From CAZSIA01 sp045126355 (GTDB taxonomy: Bacteria; Bacillota_I; Bacilli_A; Acholeplasmatales; Anaeroplasmataceae): DNA of 14,102 nucleotides. Under the pieces are notes generated by a model. It was not told the origin of the DNA. It searched no databases and was given only the letters and a program-made list of their open reading frames with translations. Of the stretch, positions 1 to 6,902 are shown piece by piece. Made by a program: the position numbers and the translations under genes. Each line of letters opens with the position of its first letter. Position 1 is the stretch's first letter. The stretch is from NCBI GenBank assembly GCA_045126355.1, contig JBGVOE010000044.1, positions 1 to 14,102 on the forward strand. The letters are read 5' to 3'.

Positions 1-1160
1 TTAGCAATTTTAAATTCAGCATTTACTGATAACTCTATTGTAATAGATGCGATATCACCATTTACTGTTAATTTATTAGCAGTTCCCCATTCATTCATGC
101 TACCACGAAGGTATAAATCAGTTGTAGTTGGTTCAGTTGAACCACCATTTCCACCTGGATTAGAACCAGCAATAATTACTTCGCCATCTTTCTTAACAGT
201 CATTTTATAAGTAGTTAGGTCAAGTGAAATTTCATATGTACCAGCTTGATCAACCACAACGTTACCGTATTCAGTTCCTTCAGAGAAATATCCAGTTCCA
301 GCTGCGAAATATGGATAACCAAATGTACATGAGTTAGTCCATGATGCGTCAGCAATCTTGAAGATGTCACCTGATTCAAATGTATATGTAATAGATGCAA
401 CATTATCTTTAACAGTTAATTTAGTGCTTGTATCCCAGTTGTTAACAGAACCACGTAGATATAAAGCTGTTCCACTTGGAACTGATGGAGTATCAGTTGT
501 TCCTCCACCACCGCCGCTACTAGCAACTTTATTTTCAAATAATGTTACGCCATCTACAACGACTGTAACAGCTTTTGTAGTTAAATTAATAGTAATTTTA
601 TATAAACCAGCTACTTTAACTTTAGCATTGTTATAACCATCTGTACTTGCTTCAAAGTGAGTTGAACCATGACTGAAACTATTATAATCAAATTGAACAT
701 CATAACTATCATCAGCAATCTTAAATTCATCACCAACAGCTAATTGAGTTTCAATAGAAGCAATTATATTATTACCTTCAACTTTTCTAGTAAGTTTTGT
801 AACAGCTTCCCAGTTATTCATACTACCACGTAAGTATAAATTAGGTGTTCTATCTTCTTCAAGTTTTACACCATCGCAGTAAACTGTTAATGCTTTAGTT
901 TCTAAATCAATTACAAATTTATAGTTACCAGCAACTACTACTTTTGGATCTGTATTAAATTCTCCACCAACTGTAAAGTTGTTTAAATATTTGAAATATG
1001 GATTATAGTTAAATTCTACTGAATAATAGTAGTTAGCAATCTTAAATGTATCATTTAACGCTAAAGTAATTTCATAAGTTGCTGTATTAGTTTCTTCATC
1101 AACAGTAAATAAATATTCATCTGATGTTTCATAACCATTCATTGAACCACGGAAATAGAA
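1..1160 (-). repeat. Four protein-level tandem repeats with RGS-M/V-N and FKIA motifs
   Basis: The opening motif is FYFRGSMNGY at 1131-1160, LYLRGSMNNW at 810-839, LYLRGSVNNW at 435-464 and LYLRGSMNEW at 87-116, so the copies are spaced 107, 125 and 116 residues apart. Three copies keep the Trp; the first has Tyr. The repeats have diverged at the DNA level, so they look like an old duplication and not a recently expanded array. The fourth copy is cut by the window edge just after its FKIA motif. Confidence 0.85.
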
Positions 1161-1835
1161 TTGGCTACTATCAGTACCTTCTCTTACTAAGATTAAAGGT
1201 ACAAGTGAACCTTCAGGGAATGTCATAATAACATCGTATGTTCCTGCTTTTTCAATAACAACTGTATTATCAACTAATTTAACACCTGATAGTGAATTTG
1301 TATCTAATTCTAAGAAATTTAATGGTTTATTTTGTCCACCTAGTACAAAATAAATCTTTTCAGGTGCCCAAATTTGAATACCAGCTGCAATTAACTCATT
1401 TTCATTATCTGGGTTTTTAACAAATGATTTATAAGTTGTACCGTATGTTAATTCAACATTTGATTCTAAATCGTCTGGCATTTCATCATAAACTTCACGT
1501 TCTTTAATTGTTAATTTTGCCGTTAAAGTTCTTAATTCTTTACCAGTTTTATTATCTTTAATTACCGCAGTTACATCATAAACGCCAATTTCTATCATTT
1601 GGCTTACTTCTTCACCGTTTAAAGAATATGTGTAATCTACTTTAACTCCACCAGGAAGATTTTTAACTGTAATAGCTAAAGGCTCTCCAGTGTATTCTAA
1701 TGTTTCGTCTGTAAATGTTACTTTGTTAACATCTACACTACCTGAATTATCATCAGTTTGATCATTACAAGCTGTTGTTGCTGTAACTAAGAATAAGCTG
1801 ATGAAAATTGCAATAAAAGTTCTAATTGTTTTCAT
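1..1835 (-). CDS. Surface lipoprotein with Ig-like domain and four tandem starch-binding-like modules (3' end outside window)
   Basis: The reading frame opens at an ATG at 1833-1835, preceded by a good GAGGAG ribosome binding site, and stays open to the left edge, giving about 611 residues with no stop. Residues 1-22 form a lipoprotein signal (basic MKTIR start, hydrophobic core, Cys23 as lipidation site); the lipobox TTA-C is atypical at -3, where Leu is usual. Residues about 36-112 look like an Ig/MBG-type beta domain (YTGEPL, NLPGGV, TLTAKLTI). After an unassigned beta-rich stretch (about 113-223) come four repeats that begin with F/L-Y-F/L-RGS-M/V-N at residues 226, 333, 458 and 574. Each full copy continues to an FKIA motif, an AG-T/N/L-Y segment and a strand ending near VxxDG. 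Gly/Ser/Thr-rich linkers separate copies 2, 3 and 4. This pattern resembles the SusE/SusF and pullulanase N-terminal glycan-binding modules. I infer a cell-surface polysaccharide-binding protein or the N-terminus of an anchored glycoside hydrolase. The unseen C-terminus would decide which. Confidence 0.85.
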   Translation of the reverse strand, partial: MKTIRTFIAIFISLFLVTATTACNDQTDDNSGSVDVNKVTFTDETLEYTGEPLAITVKNLPGGVKVDYTYSLNGEEVSQMIEIGVYDVTAVIKDNKTGKELRTLTAKLTIKEREVYDEMPDDLESNVELTYGTTYKSFVKNPDNENELIAAGIQIWAPEKIYFVLGGQNKPLNFLELDTNSLSGVKLVDNTVVIEKAGTYDVIMTFPEGSLVPLILVREGTDSSQFYFRGSMNGYETSDEYLFTVDEETNTATYEITLALNDTFKIANYYYSVEFNYNPYFKYLNNFTVGGEFNTDPKVVVAGNYKFVIDLETKALTVYCDGVKLEEDRTPNLYLRGSMNNWEAVTKLTRKVEGNNIIASIETQLAVGDEFKIADDSYDVQFDYNSFSHGSTHFEASTDGYNNAKVKVAGLYKITINLTTKAVTVVVDGVTLFENKVASSGGGGGTTDTPSVPSGTALYLRGSVNNWDTSTKLTVKDNVASITYTFESGDIFKIADASWTNSCTFGYPYFAAGTGYFSEGTEYGNVVVDQAGTYEISLDLTTYKMTVKKDGEVIIAGSNPGGNGGSTEPTTTDLYLRGSMNEWGTANKLTVNGDIASITIELSVNAEFKIA

Positions 1836-1875
1836 GTCTATATTCTCCTCGTACTATTTTTTACGATATTATACA

Positions 1876-1909
1876 AGTATAATATATCTCATTTTATGTC
1901 AAATTTCAA
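1876..1909 (-). promoter_or_regulatory. Probable promoter of the lipoprotein gene
   Basis: On the minus strand there are two overlapping sigma-A-like arrangements: TTGAAA (1904-1909) with a 17-base spacer to TATATT (1881-1886), and TTGACA (1897-1902) with a short 15-base spacer to TATACT (1876-1881). A further TATAAT lies at 1868-1873. The region is very AT-rich, so the exact pair is uncertain, but a promoter about 40 to 70 bases upstream of the start codon is likely. Confidence 0.6.
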
Positions 1910-1913
1910 GTAA

Positions 1914-1932
1914 AATGGTAAGCGTTACCATT
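1914..1932. promoter_or_regulatory. Palindromic operator, LacI/CcpA (cre)-like, proximal site
   Basis: Perfect inverted repeat AATGGTAA-GCG-TTACCATT with a CG step in the centre. The internal 14-mer at 1918-1930 plus flanking base 1917 (GGTAAGCGTTACCA) fits 12 of 14 positions of the cre consensus TGWAANCGNTNWCA. It lies immediately upstream of the -35 boxes of the lipoprotein promoter, a position compatible with activation. Confidence 0.6.
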
Positions 1933-1933
1933 G

Positions 1934-1947
1934 TGGTAACGTTAACA
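1934..1947. promoter_or_regulatory. Palindromic operator, LacI/CcpA (cre)-like, distal site
   Basis: TGGTAACGTTAACA is a near-perfect palindrome around a central CG (half-sites TGGTAA and TGTTAA) and matches 12 of 14 cre consensus positions. It shares the TGGTAA half-site with the palindrome centred about 17 bases away, which suggests that the same LacI-family protein reads both. Confidence 0.55.
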
Positions 1948-1954
1948 AAATTAA

Positions 1955-1980
1955 AAACAGCGCTATAATTAACGCTGTTT
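1955..1980 (-). terminator. Rho-independent terminator after the phosphatase gene
   Basis: AAACAGCG and CGCTGTTT form an 8-bp stem around a 10-base loop. On the minus strand the stem is followed by TTAATTTT. The stem overlaps the stop codon of the phosphatase gene and would end the secG-rnr-smpB transcription unit. Confidence 0.8.
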
Positions 1981-2800
1981 AGCTTTTAAGATATTTTTGT
2001 TTTAACTTTTCTTGCATTTCTTTAGTTATTTTAATCTCTTCATATAAGAAATTTAAGACACTTCCATGTTTTTCTTTAATTTTAGCAATTGTCTTTTCTA
2101 AATAAACTCTTTTAGCGTATAACATAGAAACGAGTAAGGCCTTTGTTCTTTTACTAGTAGGCATAAAGATTTTCATCAATATTTCACGTGAACGGTTATG
2201 TTTATGATTGAATACATCACTCATTGCATATTCATCTAAAATATCTTCTTCACTTACACCTAAAAGCGTATAGAAGAAAAGTGTTGTTATTCCTGTACGG
2301 TCTTTCCCACCATTACAGTGAAATAATAAGGCACCATCAGTATCTTTACACAAAATATCAAAAATTGTCTTAAAATGACTTTGACTAGTTTTATCGAATA
2401 CAATACTTTCATACATACTAATCATGTATTCTTCTCCACTTCCACATTCAGTAATCTTGTGTTTTTGAGATAAAACAACTTTTGCCATACTATTATTTTC
2501 ATGAGTTATACCAAAAAACTGTTTATTTAAAACCGGAATATGATAATACTCAACGATTTCTGGATAAGTAAAATTTTTAGATTCTCTAACTTCTATTTGT
2601 GTTCTTAAATCAATTATTGTTTTAATATTATATGTTTGGAGGAATTCTTTGATTCTTTTATTAGAAAGTTTATCGATTCTACCACTTCTAAATAAAAGTC
2701 CTTTTTTAACTTTTAAGCCATCAACAGTACTAACTTGACCTAAATCACGAGTGTTCCTTAAACCCTTAAAATCAATCTTATTGAATCTAATAATAATCAT
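1979..2800 (-). CDS. Tyrosine/dual-specificity protein phosphatase-like protein (Y_phosphatase3 family)
   Basis: A 273-residue protein whose HCNGGKDRTG motif (residues 161-170; Cys162 nucleophile, Arg168) is the CX5R active site of cysteine-based phosphatases. The extended HCxxGKDRTG form and the upstream GLRNTRDLG (13-21) and LLFRSG (35-40) segments are typical of the Y_phosphatase3 group, which includes Listeria LipA and mycobacterial PtpB-like enzymes acting on phosphotyrosine or phosphoinositides. No signal peptide is visible, so it is probably cytoplasmic. The start codon follows the smpB stop after six bases. The only purine-rich site, GAGGGG, overlaps that stop and sits just one base from the ATG (about three from the core GAGG), so the start is translated with an unusually short spacing or by coupling. 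The substrate cannot be told from sequence. Confidence 0.85.
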   Translation of the reverse strand: MIIIRFNKIDFKGLRNTRDLGQVSTVDGLKVKKGLLFRSGRIDKLSNKRIKEFLQTYNIKTIIDLRTQIEVRESKNFTYPEIVEYYHIPVLNKQFFGITHENNSMAKVVLSQKHKITECGSGEEYMISMYESIVFDKTSQSHFKTIFDILCKDTDGALLFHCNGGKDRTGITTLFFYTLLGVSEEDILDEYAMSDVFNHKHNRSREILMKIFMPTSKRTKALLVSMLYAKRVYLEKTIAKIKEKHGSVLNFLYEEIKITKEMQEKLKQKYLKS

Positions 2801-2806
2801 TCCCCT

Positions 2807-3253
2807 CTAGTATTTATTTTTAACAACTTTAGCTGATTCTCTTAATAAATCTTTACGTTTTAAATCTTCACGTTTATCGTATAATTTTTTACCTTTAGCA
2901 ATCGCAAATTCAACTTTAACTAATGCATTTACAAAATAAACTTTCGTTGGGATTAAAGTTAAACCATCAATTGTAACTTTACCGCTAATTTTATTTATTT
3001 CTTTTTTGTGTAATAAAAGTTCACGCATTCTACGTTCATCATGATTAAAAATATTACCTTTTTCATATTTAGAGATAAACATATTAAGAATGTAGACTTT
3101 AGAATCTTTAACAATTACATAAGCGTCATTAATATTAGTCTTCCCTTCACGAATTGACTTAATCTCAGTTCCTTTTAATTTGATACCAGCTTCAAAAGTA
3201 TCTAATAAAAAGTAGTCGTGTGATGCTTTTTTATTTTGACATATCATTTTCAT
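2807..3253 (-). CDS. smpB: SsrA-binding protein SmpB
   Basis: A 148-residue basic protein, slightly shorter than B. subtilis SmpB. It binds the tRNA-like domain of tmRNA and brings it to stalled ribosomes for trans-translation. Diagnostic segments are KKASHDYFLLDTFEAGI near the N-terminus, GTEIKSIREGKTN, and the Lys/Arg-rich C-terminal tail after AKGKKLYDKRE, which inserts into the mRNA channel. The ATG abuts the rnr stop codon. The nearest purine-rich site, AAAAGGAG inside the end of rnr, is about 13 bases away, so translational coupling to rnr is likely. A second ATG two codons downstream is possible. smpB next to rnr is the usual arrangement, and RNase R is a partner of the tmRNA system. 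Confidence 0.96.
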   Translation of the reverse strand: MKMICQNKKASHDYFLLDTFEAGIKLKGTEIKSIREGKTNINDAYVIVKDSKVYILNMFISKYEKGNIFNHDERRMRELLLHKKEINKISGKVTIDGLTLIPTKVYFVNALVKVEFAIAKGKKLYDKREDLKRKDLLRESAKVVKNKY

Positions 3254-5350
3254 TTAACGATTCACACTCCTTTTATAATTATCAGGAACAAGCATAAAAT
3301 CAATTTGTCTAGTTTCTTTACTTGCACCAATTAATTTAACTTTTATTCTATCACCAATATTATACACTACTTTAGAATAATTTCCAGTTAAGGTACCCAT
3401 CTTTTCATCATAGATATAAAAATCAGGTAAGTTTTTAACATGAACTAATCCCTCAATAGTATTTTCCAACATAACAAATAAACCAAATGAAGTAACACTA
3501 GAAATAACAGCGTTATAGATATTTCCAACCTTATCCATCATGTATTCAGCTGCCTTCATATCATTTACCATACGTTCTAAATCAACCGCTCTTCTTTCAG
3601 CATCACTACTCAAACTACATACATTATCTAAAATACTGTTGTAGTGATTTAATGATTCATCTATATTATTTTTATTAATCAATAAATCTGCAATCATACG
3701 ATGAGTTTGTAAATCAGGATAGCGTCTAATAGGTGATGTAAAGTGACAATAATATTGCGCAGCTAAGCCATAATGACCCAAAGGCATTGAATCATATCTA
3801 GCTTTTGCCATAGCTCTTAACAGTAGTGTATTTACACTATCTTCAGCCGCAGTTCCCTTAATATTATTCATTAGTCTTTGTAACTGTTTTGGTTTAACAC
3901 CTTTATCAATATTTTTAATTTCCTCACCAATTGCTTTTAAAATATTATTAACATTAGCTAATCTTTCCTTATTAGGTTCTTCATGAACACGATAACAACA
4001 AGGATATTTTAAATGAAATAAAGTCTCTGCTACAGCTTCATTAGCGGCTAACATAAAATCTTCAATCATCATTTCTGATAATCCTCTTTCGCGTGATTCT
4101 ACATTAATAGGAACACCTTTTTCATCAACGATGATTTTCATTTCCTTAATATCAAAATCTAATCCACCACGTTCTTCTCTTATACCTCTAAGTAGTAAGC
4201 TTAGTTCTTTCATATTTAAAAGCATTGGATAAATATCACTATATTTTTTTATCAAAGCTTCATTGCCTTCAAAGATTTTATTGACATTTGAATAAGTCAT
4301 TCTATGTTTACTTTTTATATATCCACTTTTAATACTACTACTTATAATTCTACCATTTCTATCAAATTCCATTAAACAAGACAGTACTAAACGTACTACC
4401 ACTTCATTTAATGAACATATTCCATTAGACAATTTTTCAGGTAGCATTGGAATAACTCTATCAGCTAAATAAATTGAAGTTCCTCTTCTTAGTGCTTCTT
4501 GATCGATTTGACTATACTCTTTTACATAATGAGATACATCAGCAATATGAACAGCTAATAAATAATTACCATTAGGTAAAATCTTTAAGTTAACCGCATC
4601 ATCAAAGTCTTTTGAATCATCACCATCAATTGTAATAACTAAATCTTGGGTAAAATCAACTCTTCCTACTAATTCTTCTTTTAAGACTTCATTATTAATA
4701 TTATTTACTTCCTCATATATATTATCATTAAATATATAAGGAACCTTAGCTGAAGCTACTAGCGCTAAGACATCAGAGCCTATATCACTTTCATGACCTA
4801 TTATCTTTTTAACAGAGGCAATCATTTCTTCGCCCTTATATTTAATTTCTAAAATACAAATATCTTTTGGATGTGCACCATTAAGCTTATCTTGTTTAAC
4901 TGAGATAAATTCATAATTAGAATTTGGGTCAACAACTTTAAAGATTTTTTCATTACGATAAACTCTTTTAGTCATTTTAGCTACTAATTCTAAATTAGAG
5001 TGTGACACAACTTTATAAACTCTTGCTTCTTTTCTTCCGTAATAGTCAGTATGTACTGTAGCGATAACGATATCTTTATCAAAAGCATTACCTAAATATT
5101 TTTTGGCTACATATAAACTATCTGCATTTGTTTTAAGATAGGGATTATCATTACGAATGACAATTGTTCCCCTTATAAAATTTACTCCATCGATTAAATT
5201 ATAAAGCTTTCCAATCTTAATAATATCAACGTCTTCCATATTAAATATTTCTTTAGCTAACTCATCGTTACCACAATTTATGTAACTTAATATTTCGCCA
5301 TAACTAAGTGGTCCTTTTTCTTTAATTAATTCAATTATCATTTCCTTCAT
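3254..5350 (-). CDS. rnr: Ribonuclease R, 3'-5' exoribonuclease
   Basis: A 698-residue RNase II/R family enzyme that degrades structured RNA processively from the 3' end, including non-stop mRNAs released by trans-translation. An N-terminal winged-helix-like segment (about 1-55) is followed by cold-shock/OB domains (about 60-185). The RNB catalytic domain starts near residue 228, with catalytic aspartates Asp242, Asp248, Asp250 and Asp251 in IDGDDSKDFDDAV, HIADVSHYV (268-276), and HFTSPIRRYPDL (536-547). An S1 domain occupies about 607-686. The protein stops soon after S1 and lacks the long Lys-rich tail of the E. coli enzyme (813 residues); B. subtilis RNase R has 779. The start is supported by AGGAGGG eight bases upstream. 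It is the third gene of the secG transcription unit, and smpB follows immediately. Confidence 0.96.
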   Translation of the reverse strand: MKEMIIELIKEKGPLSYGEILSYINCGNDELAKEIFNMEDVDIIKIGKLYNLIDGVNFIRGTIVIRNDNPYLKTNADSLYVAKKYLGNAFDKDIVIATVHTDYYGRKEARVYKVVSHSNLELVAKMTKRVYRNEKIFKVVDPNSNYEFISVKQDKLNGAHPKDICILEIKYKGEEMIASVKKIIGHESDIGSDVLALVASAKVPYIFNDNIYEEVNNINNEVLKEELVGRVDFTQDLVITIDGDDSKDFDDAVNLKILPNGNYLLAVHIADVSHYVKEYSQIDQEALRRGTSIYLADRVIPMLPEKLSNGICSLNEVVVRLVLSCLMEFDRNGRIISSSIKSGYIKSKHRMTYSNVNKIFEGNEALIKKYSDIYPMLLNMKELSLLLRGIREERGGLDFDIKEMKIIVDEKGVPINVESRERGLSEMMIEDFMLAANEAVAETLFHLKYPCCYRVHEEPNKERLANVNNILKAIGEEIKNIDKGVKPKQLQRLMNNIKGTAAEDSVNTLLLRAMAKARYDSMPLGHYGLAAQYYCHFTSPIRRYPDLQTHRMIADLLINKNNIDESLNHYNSILDNVCSLSSDAERRAVDLERMVNDMKAAEYMMDKVGNIYNAVISSVTSFGLFVMLENTIEGLVHVKNLPDFYIYDEKMGTLTGNYSKVVYNIGDRIKVKLIGASKETRQIDFMLVPDNYKRSVNR

Positions 5351-5386
5351 AACAAATCCCTCCTCTCTTATTATTACTACTTTTTC

Positions 5387-6412
5387 TTACTTTACTAACA
5401 TTTCAATTTTTAAATCATTATTTTTATAATCTACTACACCAACAGCCCCACAAATAAGTGGCATTGTTGGTGGAATATGACCTAAATCAACATCAATTAA
5501 AATCGGAACATTTAAATCTTTTAATACATCAATTGCATTTATTCTATTTAAACCAAACTCTTCCATATTAAATGCATTAGCACTTCTTCCGATTAAAAAG
5601 CCTTTTGCAGTTTCAAACCAACCTGCATATTTAAGTTGTAATAAAACTCTTCTTATAGACTGTGGATTTAGTTCACATGCTTCTAAAAACCAAATAACTC
5701 CATCATCTTTATAACGAGCATTAAATTCTTTTACCTTATCATATTGTGTCCCACAAATTAATGATAAGATATCTAAACATCCACCTAATAGTCTTCCACT
5801 AAAATGTTCTTCACTATTAAATACACTAGTAATTACTTTATCTTTTTTCAAATTATAACTAGCTAGTGGATGTGACTTTTGATAAGCGCTACTTTTACCT
5901 TGATATTTTAAATAACCATTTAAACTTAACTTTTGGCCAGTCATTAATAAATAATCATCTAAAATAGATTGATCTAATCTTCTCATTCCAAAACTTCCTG
6001 CACAATGTCCATAAATACTAGCAACATCAGATAATGTCGGAAGTAGGAATGAATAATTAGTATTATCAGAAAAACCATTAAACCATTTAGGTGGTAATTC
6101 TTTAATCTTTTCAAAATCAATATAAGGTAATGTTTCAAATTGCATCTCACCACCACCAACACTTAATAGTAATGAAATATTAGGATTTGCATACATTTCC
6201 ATAAACTCTTTACCAATTTCATTAGGATTATTTGATAAATAAAGAAGTTCCGCCTTTTCTACATTAGGACCAATAATAACATTATAACCATTATCGGTAA
6301 AAAACTTTTTAGCCCATTTAACTCTTGTAGTATATGGATATGTTGTAGCTCCAAATGATGGAGCAATAAAGGCAATTGAATCACCTTTTTGTATAAACTT
6401 TGGATAACGCAT
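5387..6412 (-). CDS. S66-family LD-carboxypeptidase/MccF-like serine peptidase
   Basis: A 341-residue protein with the two-lobed layout of peptidase family S66. The Ser-Glu-His triad is intact: Ser115 in GFSDNT (113-118), Glu244 in WFLEACE (241-247) and His312 in DLGHIPP (309-315). GDSIAFIAPS (10-19) and SVGGGEMQFETLPYID (84-99) are also family features. Members cleave the L,D bond of muropeptides during cell-wall recycling (LdcA) or inactivate microcin C-like peptide-nucleotides (MccF). I cannot separate these by eye. No export signal is seen, so a cytoplasmic enzyme is expected. AAAGGGAG lies about nine bases before the ATG. The gene sits between the secG terminator and rnr, with no obvious promoter of its own. 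Confidence 0.88.
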   Translation of the reverse strand: MRYPKFIQKGDSIAFIAPSFGATTYPYTTRVKWAKKFFTDNGYNVIIGPNVEKAELLYLSNNPNEIGKEFMEMYANPNISLLLSVGGGEMQFETLPYIDFEKIKELPPKWFNGFSDNTNYSFLLPTLSDVASIYGHCAGSFGMRRLDQSILDDYLLMTGQKLSLNGYLKYQGKSSAYQKSHPLASYNLKKDKVITSVFNSEEHFSGRLLGGCLDILSLICGTQYDKVKEFNARYKDDGVIWFLEACELNPQSIRRVLLQLKYAGWFETAKGFLIGRSANAFNMEEFGLNRINAIDVLKDLNVPILIDVDLGHIPPTMPLICGAVGVVDYKNNDLKIEMLVK

Positions 6413-6442
6413 TAATAAACACTCCCTTTAAAGAAAATAAAA

Positions 6443-6466
6443 ACAGAATTTCATGAGAAACTCTGT
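6443..6466 (-). terminator. Terminator or attenuator between secG and the S66 peptidase gene
   Basis: On the minus strand ACAGAGTTTC pairs with GAAATTCTGT (10 bp including one G-T wobble) around a four-base loop, and is followed by TTTTTATTTTC. The structure is terminator-like. Because the downstream genes have no clear promoter in the remaining 30 bases, it may be leaky and set the secG to rnr ratio. Confidence 0.75.
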
Positions 6467-6486
6467 CATTTTAATCCACCTATATC

Positions 6487-6714
6487 TTAGAATTTGTCAA
6501 TAGTACAAATGATAGCTAATACAAAGAATAAAATACCAATAACCCATGTTGCTTTTTGTAATACTGCTTCTAATCCACGTGATTTTTGGTTTTTAAATAA
6601 TTCTGATTTTCCACCACTAAAAGCATCATTAATATCATCTTTAGATGATTGTAATAATACCACTACGATTAAAAAGATTGATACGATTAATAATAAAATG
6701 TCAAAGATATCCAT
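6487..6714 (-). CDS. secG: Preprotein translocase subunit SecG
   Basis: A 75-residue membrane protein, the normal size for Gram-positive SecG. Two transmembrane helices (about 4-22 and 54-72) flank a cytoplasmic loop carrying the family signature LLQSSKDD...AFSGGKSELF...SRGLE. It associates with SecYE and assists SecA-driven protein export. AGGAGG seven bases upstream supports the ATG. secG upstream of rnr and smpB is the conserved Bacilli order. Confidence 0.95.
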   Translation of the reverse strand: MDIFDILLLIVSIFLIVVVLLQSSKDDINDAFSGGKSELFKNQKSRGLEAVLQKATWVIGILFFVLAIICTIDKF

Positions 6715-6778
6715 GATTTGCCTCCTAATTATAGATACTAGATATATTAAATAATTATAATAATTATTTCATTCGCTT

Positions 6779-6784
6779 ATTATA
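6779..6784 (-). promoter_or_regulatory. Possible -10 box of the secG promoter
   Basis: A TATAAT hexamer on the minus strand, about 65 bases before secG. The 16-base spacing upstream leads only to TTTAAT, a weak -35. A promoter is required somewhere in 6715-6863 because enolase ends at a terminator just upstream, but this AT-rich gap offers several candidates. Confidence 0.35.
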
Positions 6785-6863
6785 AAGCATATACATTACT
6801 ATTAAACCATTTTATGTAATTAAAAGCAAGTAAAATCTTGTATTTTTCAATATCAAAAGCAAA

Positions 6864-6888
6864 AAAACGCCACAAAATGTAGCGTTTT
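6864..6888 (-). terminator. Rho-independent terminator of eno
   Basis: On the minus strand AAAACGC, a T-G wobble and ACA pair with TGT and GCGTTTT, giving an 11-bp stem with a three-base loop, followed by a T run. The wobble pairs only in the minus-strand transcript, which fits termination of eno. Confidence 0.88.
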
Positions 6889-6902
6889 AATGTTTGACTT
6901 AA

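Noticed and set aside
215..403. Minus-strand open frame of 62 codons
   Set aside because: It lies in another frame within the lipoprotein gene; the His/Leu-rich product has no family features.
358..636. Plus-strand open frame of 92 codons
   Set aside because: It is antisense to the lipoprotein repeats, has no ribosome binding site and a low-complexity product; the poly-Pro run is the reverse of the poly-Gly linker.
1..1835. Recent slippage-prone tandem DNA repeat in the lipoprotein gene
   Set aside because: The four modules match as protein but their codons and spacing differ, so there is no near-identical DNA repeat.
6494..6754. Plus-strand open frame of 86 codons
   Set aside because: It is the complement of secG, which has clear family motifs and an AGGAGG site.
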